From Eretmocerus hayati (taxonomy: Eukaryota; Arthropoda; Insecta; Hymenoptera; Aphelinidae), in contig CM056743.1 of the NCBI GenBank assembly GCA_029851415.1, positions 93,656,501 to 93,720,500 on the forward strand: 64,000 nt of DNA, in the 5' to 3' direction. The notes under the pieces are model-generated. The model had not been told where the DNA came from and searched no databases. It saw only the letters and a program-made list of their open reading frames with translations. Below, in pieces: positions 56,301 through 64,000 of this stretch. The position numbers and the translations under genes are program-made. Within the stretch, counting starts at the first letter, position 1; each line of letters opens with the position of its first letter.

Positions 56301-56332
56301 AAGGTTTCGGAAAGGTTTCGATGCTGTCTGGG

Positions 56333-59300
56333 AGTTGCGAGAAGTGTATTCCTCATATTCGTCAGAATTGACGGTGGAATGAACCGCAGTTGTAATATAC
56401 CTCGCACGCCAAACAAAATCGACTCAGTAATCTGTTCTGTTGTAATTTCGTACTGGAGCACGCGCTTTCTATGAGAATTTCCATTATCATGGAGAAATCA
56501 AATCTGTCGCTTAATTTCTCATTTTCATGCTTCGGTTTAAGTATTAACGAATTCAATCTATTCATATACATGTTTATTTCTTACTTCACCTATTAGAATT
56601 GAGAAAAAAAAGAAATTCGAGAAAATTTTGATATGCATTTCCCCGGGTTTTGAGTAGGTCAAATTTCCACCAGGTGTAGTCGTTTGAAACCAGTAGGTTT
56701 TTCAGAGGTGTGTCCCAGAGCAAAGTAACTCAGCTTCCAAAGTAGAAAATGTTTGATCTCCTGTAAAATTTCGATTAGAGTCATAGTTCACGAGATATAT
56801 GCCCTCAACTTTAAGAAACTGCGCATACTTGCCGATTTCCCAAGTAAATTCGCTTGGGGAAAAAAAAATTCTTTTGCTTTCCTAACTTATTTCATGGTTT
56901 TGCCCATCATGCTTAAGCAGTCAGATGCAGTGACAGGGAGTTCTAAATGTATTTTAAAGTGAGCAAAAGGCTGTCTAGACAAATATTAACAAATCCATAA
57001 TTCCTGAGGAGTACAAAAAAACCTTGAAAATTCTTCGTGAGCATTTCTCAATCAGTGAGGATTTCATCTTTTGTCACTATTATCCAAGCATTGTAACTCA
57101 GAGTTACTTGCTTTCATGTTGCTTCTTAATGGAACTCACTGTTATTGCAGACTGACCTAAAGACATACCAAATGTTGAACCAAAAGTAAGATTGATTCAA
57201 TAATCTACTCTACTACATATATATGGTCACTCATTCTTGTCTAGCAGACCAGCTTGCTAGAGAGAATGCCTTGATTGTGATAAATTCAATCTTATGTCAA
57301 TGAAAACTGGATTCCTCATGAGATTCTCTGATCATGAGATCTTTGGACCAATTGAAAAGCAAACTTGATGTTTCTTCTACAGGTGATGCTCATATGAGGT
57401 TATTGAGGAAATATTTTGACAGCTGCAGCAGAGTAGCATTCATAGTAGCAGTACAGTTTAATAGCTCAGTGAATAAAAGTTATGATTATGATGAATTTGT
57501 TCTCCTATGTTGGTAGAGTATTGGATGGCTACAAGAGTTTATGGATTTTTGAAGCTTCTACATCATGTCTGATATTTACCGGTATCTCAGATATCAATCT
57601 TTGCTCATCTGTAAGACACTTGTTTTGAGGGATCACTCATGCATGACATGATTGGCCCTTTTTAGCTGATTCTTATGAGTACTCGAAGTTAGTACTCACT
57701 ATGAACTATTCTGCAACATTAAATGCCTTACCAGTGATGCTGATCAGCTTATGGTGTTATAGTTCACCATCCAGTCAGACAGTTTCAAAACATGAAAGTT
57801 TGACTAATTTGGTCAACTTGGTGATGTGGTTGTTTATAATATTTGACAAGAGTCACTGAAATTTTTTTATTGAATCATGATGCCAAATGATTCAGCTCAT
57901 GAGCAAGCTTTACACATGTTATTCTCATAAGATTACCTGTTATGCATTCAGATATGCATTAGGTAGATGGAATATTCTTGTTCAGCTCAAGTCTAATCAA
58001 TATACCCCAAAAAGTGCAAGTTTTGTGTTGTACTGAAGTGATACTTTTAGGTGTATAAACCCTGAGTGAGCCACCATTGGAACTCATGGGTGTGAGTTTA
58101 AAACCATTGGGAGCCACAAGTTTATGAACAGTCAAAATGCGTCAGCTTGTAAGATTCTTTTATACCAGTTGCTGACATGATAGATTGATAGTAGGTACAC
58201 TAGGTAAATGATCCCATTAGTTTGTGGTGGTCCAAACATATATCTGATTCATATCTATACAGGGTCATTAGAAACATATTGTCTTGAAACATTGAGTGGG
58301 CATTGCTCGACTTTTGATAGTGACATTTTGTGATTCTTCCCCAATCATGAATCTGTGGTCTTATAGTTTGACCCATGCATTAGTGAAATGTTGTGACTGA
58401 TGCTATGCATGATGTGAAAAAGTGATCCATTTCATTGAAGGTCTCACCCAGCATTTACCAAGAATGCTAATTCTGATGTTTTAGCCCTTCATGGCAGAAG
58501 GTTTGAATATTTACCAGAGTGTGAGTGAGAATTTGAGTGGAATAGGTATATACTTTGAAGCTATTGTTGGGTCCAGTTATAAGAATGACAATGTTTTTAT
58601 TCGGTCACCAATGAACTGAGATCTAATAAGTACCAACAGGGTCGTTTATCAAACATAAACTGATGTTATTCAAAGGCCTATTCCTACATTACTATAGTTC
58701 AGATAACTTTGAAAGATTTTGCTTTGTTAGAGCAATATCCTATAGGTGTGATAGGTTTTGGCGAATGAAAAATTGGAAATCCTTATTACTGTGGGTAAGT
58801 ATTTTCTGAAGTACTGTATCCATCATCCTAATTGTGTGAAGGTTGCTTCTCCAACATCTATACATGGGCATCTCCCTTTGGGTAAGCACCGATTGATGAA
58901 TTCCAGTCTTATTCATGAACTATAGGTATAAGAAACCATGTTGAGAGTGAACATAGACTTGATGTCTACAAGAATCTTTCATGAAGTTACAACTTCTTAC
59001 ACAAGCCAAATAATTTATTGCGCTAGACTGTTTTTGTGGTTTGTAAGGAAAATAAAAGAGCCGTCTGAAACTTTGTACCATGCGTAAGCCTAGAATGCAT
59101 TAGCCGTCATTACTGTTTTAAGCTGTAGAATACAAAACCATCTCAGATGTCCATTTGGGATTGTCTGGCAGTAATTTTGTCATGAGGTGGACTCATTTCA
59201 TCACCTTGATGTAATATTTTCAAAAAGAGCTAATAAGTATTCACTTGGAGAAATTCATCAAAACATGAAAGCCACCATATCCATATTCTTGGCTTTGAGT

Positions 59301-60379
59301 CATCAACTATTACATCAACTATTAGCTATAGAATTGATTAGGCGTCAATGACATGACAGCCGTTTTGACGTTTGAGAAGCTGAGCAGAAGACATTCCATG
59401 CTAATGCGTATGAGAGAGAGAGAAAATCATGAATCACCATGACAGTAAGTATAGGGAGGGGAGCTCAAGTACAGATGATCTTCATTTGGGCATGATCTTC
59501 TGCCTTCAGTACAGCGGTATGTCCTCACTCACCAGTTTTGCTGGGTACATCAGAGTATATAGAAAGAAGGTCAGTGCATTACTTGACTAGCTTATGGATT
59601 TTGGTATGATTATCAGAACAGTTTGATGTTAATTAGCATCAATTTTTCTGAATCTTCTTGGAGAGTGATTATTAGTTGTAGTGGTATGCCAAAAATAGTT
59701 GGCTGAATGAATGAAGAGTGAAAATTCTGAAGAAGTTTGAGTGATGTTGTCCTTCCAAGATGGATCATCTCTACTCTCTTAGTGTGTGGTTGGCTTTCGC
59801 TAATACTACAGGTGGGTAGATTTGAAAAATGTAAATACTTGTTCTAGAGGATGCAAGAACTCTTAGTTTTGGTGGTGTGATTCATTCTCTTAGATCAAAT
59901 TGATTCTGTTTGAGATTGACTTTGTGCGTCATCTGAAAAATGTGAGTGAAGCAATTTATTCCTTTGTCAAATGATCCAGTGATTCTCTGCTGCAACTCAT
60001 GGCAGATGAAATTCTAATTTTGAGATTCTCTTTCAATTAAATTGATCTGTGCAGTTGGTATTGAGACAATATATGAGATTGTTAAACATACACAATTTCA
60101 TCAGCTCAAACTATGTCTGAAAATTCATTCACCACCACTCGGCTATTTTGATTGTCTATTTTATTTTGATGGATAGTTGGTTAGTTAATTAAGAGGATGT
60201 CGGACCTTCGCAGGTTATCAGGCGGGTTGGCGATAGTTAGCTTATTCCAAGTGTAGATGGCGACACTTAGAATGAGCTTCCCATGTGTAATTTTCTATTG
60301 TTGGCAACACTGATGGGATGTCACCATATCCCGGGAAAGACGAGTTGCTGAAGCAAGAGCCTGCGCTCAAAATCTGATT
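56333..60379. other. no gene supported; CpG-poor stretch at about 57-60.2 kb
   Basis: Non-repetitive AT-rich sequence. The only frame above 60 codons, 56753-56962, lacks any domain. By eye, CpG occurs only about two dozen times in roughly 3.2 kb from 57.0 kb, while TG and CA are common. This could be intron of a gene lying outside or across the window. Confidence 0.35.
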
Positions 60380-60740
60380 ATTCACGTTCACAAGCATGAA
60401 ACATTTGAGTTAAACTCCAAAAAGGCAAGTCTTAGTCATCAACAAATATACGTTTCTCCACGAAAATGATTTGAGAATTCTCTTCCAAAAAGTATTATTT
60501 TTCGAATTAGAATGAATTCACAAATTCATATCAAGCACCCAACATATTCACGCTCACAATTGTAGAAAATTCGAAAATACTCTTCAAAAAGAGTCATTTT
60601 TTCCAAGTCGAGATAAATTGAAAATATCCATATCTCTGCATCCTTTACATTCACGCTCACAAACTTGAATAGTTCGTAGATACTCTCCAAAAAGAGTCCT
60701 TTTCCTGAAACAAGATGAATTCAAAAATTCATGTTGTCTG
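60380..60740. repeat. three degenerate copies of a ~110-160-bp repeat
   Basis: ATTCACG(T/C)TCACAA starts units near 60381, 60546 and 60649. Each includes CTC(T/C)(T/C)(C/A)CAAAAAG and a GATGAATTCA-like word. Divergence is high. Confidence 0.5.
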
Positions 60741-63700
60741 AGAGACTCTACTCATCCTTCAACAAGAATGAGATTCTTTATCAGAGTCAAAGGATTCCTG
60801 ATCAACATCAGAAAATCATAACTCCTTGAGATTTACTATCTGACAGTTCCAAAATTCATACTCGAATACAAGAATGGATCTGGAGCTTCCTTGCAAAGCA
60901 GGTTCATCTTTCCAAATAGACAATTATCTGCATCCATATTCATCAATATGAATTCAACTGCGTGATTGGTTAATGCATATAAAAGCATACAAAATCTCAT
61001 TCATACAGAAAAAGTATCCAAGCTCGCACACCAAGTACTTATATCAACCATTCTTGAGAGAAATTCTATTATTCTACAAAACAGACTTTGGACTGTTTTT
61101 AGTTCCACGGATTCTTCATGAACTGGAAAAATTTTGCCTGATTCAGAATATTGGAATTGAATTTTATTATAATTCTGAGTCATCAGGAATTTGGGAAGTT
61201 GACTTGACAAATCTTTGGTTGATCAATGGTCTTTTACGATGAAGTAAAATAGGTTGCTACTACAGAAGTGCATTCATTAGAAGTTTCCCATGTATCACAT
61301 CATCTCAATGTAAAAGACTCTCCAACGCCTTCCTGAGAGCCACAGAAGCAGCTCAAAATCAAATGACTCACTCTGCGTTTCCTTGTCAAGAATGCGTATT
61401 CATCACAAACTCACATTTGGGGAGTGAAAATTACGGTCAATGAGGTTTCTATGAATTTTGAATAGTTCAGAATCCACCATCAACCACTAACAAACCAATA
61501 GCAAGGTCAGAGACAAAGTTCGAGGTTGATGGTACTTGCGGATTCTAAACAACGATATTCAGAAACTCAATCAAAGTAACTTCTAAACAAGTATTCTATT
61601 CCATTCAACTTGTACACATGAAATCATATTTTTCACATCATTTTGAATGTATAAAGCACAATATTCCGTCTCATATTGAATATTTTGTGCAATATCTATG
61701 AAGTGACACAAGAAAATATATACACTGGAATGGGAGAAATACGCCGTATTGTAACATCATTCATACCATCAGGGCAAGACCAAGAAATGTTTCCATGTGC
61801 TGGCTAGCTTCTATGAGGCCTAACACGAATCCGACACGACGTTTTTTTTATCCTGGGCCGCAGTTTTGTTATTCGAATGACAAAGTCGTGTTTTTCGAGG
61901 GATGCCACGGCGCTGCGGCGAAGCTGCATCCGTCGCAAGACAACCATCGCACGCGAACATTTGCACATCGCGTGGGTGTACACACAACACAGTACAAAAC
62001 ACTCACAACAGATACACCTTCACCCGACCCGGACACTCTCATTTCCACCGGGAAACCACGATTTCCTCGTGCTACGCCGGCTACGAAGCATAAACGCGCG
62101 CCGTCTGCTTAGCAGTGGTAGAGCAGCCGACAGCGCGACAGCCGCAGCTCAAGCATGACCAATGCTGCCAACATACCAAGCGACACAAGGTTATGTGTAT
62201 GTCGACTTCGCAATTCAAAATACTCGCTTTTGCTACCGAAAGCTTATTTACAGAACTATTCCCTCATTTGAGCATCAAATGCCTGCGGGAATGATTTATT
62301 TAATGCGTAAAATCAGCAAAAAGGGTGCTCTGGTCAACTCGTTCTGATTCGGCTCTTGGGAACCTAAATAATTGAGGATAATAGCTACCTAACCTCTCTG
62401 TGCATTTGCCTTTGACATCGATTTTTGGCTCGGAGCAGTACATTTGCGTGCGAAACGCACCATAGCACCCTTTTTACGGACATTTTCTACCTCTCAAAGA
62501 AAAATTCAGATCGATTGAGTGAAAATTGAGAGCGTGAGTTTGTAAATAAAAAAATTTTATATCCTAGCAGAAGTTTAGAGGTCGATCTCCGACATCCTCT
62601 TAAGATGCTTAGCATGAATGAGGGATTGCCATTCATAATGTGGTCATGGGACACAAGTTAATGATTGGTGAGCAAGGTAGTGTGAAGAGAAAGAAAAAAA
62701 ATATTTTGAGCGACTAACAATTCCGATAAAATGTGAGATTTGTACTTGAGGGGCATGTACTTGATGAGAGGCTAATTTTTGTCACAAAATACATATTCAT
62801 TTCAGAGTTCTCACAATAGCTGTCACTGTTTATTTGATGATGGGTATGAGTTTTGACCTATGGTTTTTGATGTGGTTAATATTTTCAATGTCAAATTTGA
62901 ATGAAGGGGTGCATGATAAAAGAAATTGCTCATTTTTGTTCAGTTTGAATTTCCAACAGGCACTTAAAAGATTGAGGTTAAAAATGTTATGAGAATTTAA
63001 CGTCATTATTGCTGCATCACATAGAGGAAATTTGTAACTTCAAGGTCGAAAAGAGTTTAAATCAGAGATAATGAGCAGAGAACAGCTCACCCGTGTTACC
63101 CCAAAACTATTGCTCTTTCATTAGACATTTGTCTCAGTAGACTCATTGGCATGTCGTATGCGATGCCTATACAGGCCTATACTGGCTGCGTTCAACGCAC
63201 ACGGTACAGAAGCACCCGGGACAAAAGTGGCTTGTGCGTGTGAAAGAGATTTACTCATCTCGGATAGCGTCGACCGCTCTTTGCGCACACTTCCTATGTT
63301 TGAACATGCGACTCACACAGAAGCACCAAGGACAATAAGCGGTGCCCCCACTCAGTGTACGTGTGCTGCTATGGACCGACCCATTGCTGAGTCACTGCTA
63401 TGGAAATACGCGTTGTATCTATTGCCGTGCTTGATACATACAGCCCGCCCGCTCTATACTCCATGATGCTGAGCTACTGCTTATAGATGACTATACGCCA
63501 CTCGATGCTTACGGACTGATACTGAACTGTACTAGCGCCTCAGGTTATGAGATCATTGAGTTGCTGGTGGCTGGTCATTTGATGATTTTCATTCACAACG
63601 GTTTTCATTTTCATAAAGTAGATCAGCATTTGCCCACAGATTGTTTGTTTTTGTATGTTTGATCTTTTTTTTTCCTCTTATTTTGAATTTTGGATTGGTG

Positions 63701-64000
63701 TTGCTGGATAAAAAAAAATAGCTTCAGTTATATGCGATGTGCTCATTTCGCTATTCTAGAGTATTTGAATATTTTGGATTCGTATAGAAGAATGGCGTTT
63801 TGATCATGGTTTATATGTATAGCTTGGCGTTTTTGTCGATTCTTGAGGAGCTGTTGCTGAGAGAGTATTTTGATGAGAACTGGGAAGTATCTTTCGGCCG
63901 CGCTTCCTCAATTTATTGTTCGTTTTGCACCTAAAATTGTGAGAATTCTAACTCTACTTGGTAGTATGACGGATATTGAAATGGGTTCCTCTTAATTTGA
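60741..64000. other. no supported gene
   Basis: Frames of up to 106 codons (61795-62158 and 63146-63466) lie in two short GC-richer patches where several frames are open at once. They have no domain, signal peptide or splice partner that I can defend. The patch at 61800-62160 could be a promoter or first exon. Confidence 0.3.

Larger units (their letters stand above)
50856..56332. mobile_element. 5.5 kb element with CCCAGACAGCA ends and subterminal tandem arrays
   Basis: The left end CCCAGACAGCAC (50856) and right end ATGCTGTCTGGG (to 56332) are inverted, with 11 bp perfect. Next to both ends are long arrays made of GAAACCTTTC / GAAAGCTTTC words: a ~230-bp period on the left (50870-51950) and a ~60-bp period on the right (55200-56300). 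Between them lie about 3.2 kb with a short frame of unknown type (52903-53157), a 36-bp palindrome, a minor repeat and a foldback-family fragment. I recognise no transposase. No target-site duplication is evident. Long subterminal repeats of one short word are typical of transposase-bound ends, and that is why I read the whole as one unit. It could instead be two independent arrays. Confidence 0.45.

Noticed and set aside
62105..62135. tRNA-like TTAGCAGTGGTAGAGCA
   Set aside because: It resembles an A box, but no B box, acceptor pairing or tRNA length follows.

Overview
This is eukaryotic nuclear DNA, most likely from an insect. The reasons are introns with ordinary GT-AG borders, Tc1, Tigger/pogo and hAT relatives, an LTR-retrotransposon protease, an insect-retrovirus-like envelope remnant, a BEN-domain gene, and many inverted-repeat elements. 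I cannot name the species or order. No rRNA, CRISPR or bacterial feature was seen.

Layout. 0.5-3.1 kb: a 2.1 kb foldback element whose right arm runs into a spliced minus-strand open frame. 4.9-6.7 kb: a two-exon gene for a BED-finger, hAT-transposase-like protein of about 531 residues. 6.8-15.5 kb: a cluster of inverted-repeat elements (a GATCCAA-rich MITE, a 2.1 kb foldback, a 128-bp TIR element, a 1.3 kb foldback, two hairpins and a decayed foldback copy). 15.6-27.7 kb: the best gene of the window, 11 coding exons with consistent phases, giving a nuclear-looking BEN-domain protein of about 789 residues. It has one frame break in an A8 run, and its introns hold a Tc1-type MITE and a 144-bp near-perfect hairpin. 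28.7-32.5 kb: repeats rich in TGAGTCA-like sites, then a deleted Tigger/pogo element with intact ends and TA duplication. 35.2-37.5 kb: a GC- and CpG-rich block, probably promoter or 5' exon sequence. 37.7-38.3 kb: a complete terminal-repeat retrotransposon in miniature (TRIM) whose two LTRs each hold a tRNA-like sequence. 38.4-40.5 kb: two foldbacks around a retrotransposon protease fragment. 42.3-43.4 kb: a broken envelope-like gene. 43.5-50.5 kb: a large two-class satellite block (about 165-bp and 249-bp units sharing the same short palindromes). 50.9-56.3 kb: a 5.5 kb unit with matching CCCAGACAGCA ends and tandem arrays inside both ends. 56.3-64 kb: no gene that I can support, including a CpG-poor stretch at 57-60 kb.

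The main themes are two likely host or domesticated DNA-binding genes (BED and BEN) in a landscape crowded with foldback elements that would give long double-stranded RNA if transcribed, and the TRIM, which combines a reverse-transcription architecture with an internal Pol III-like module in its LTRs.
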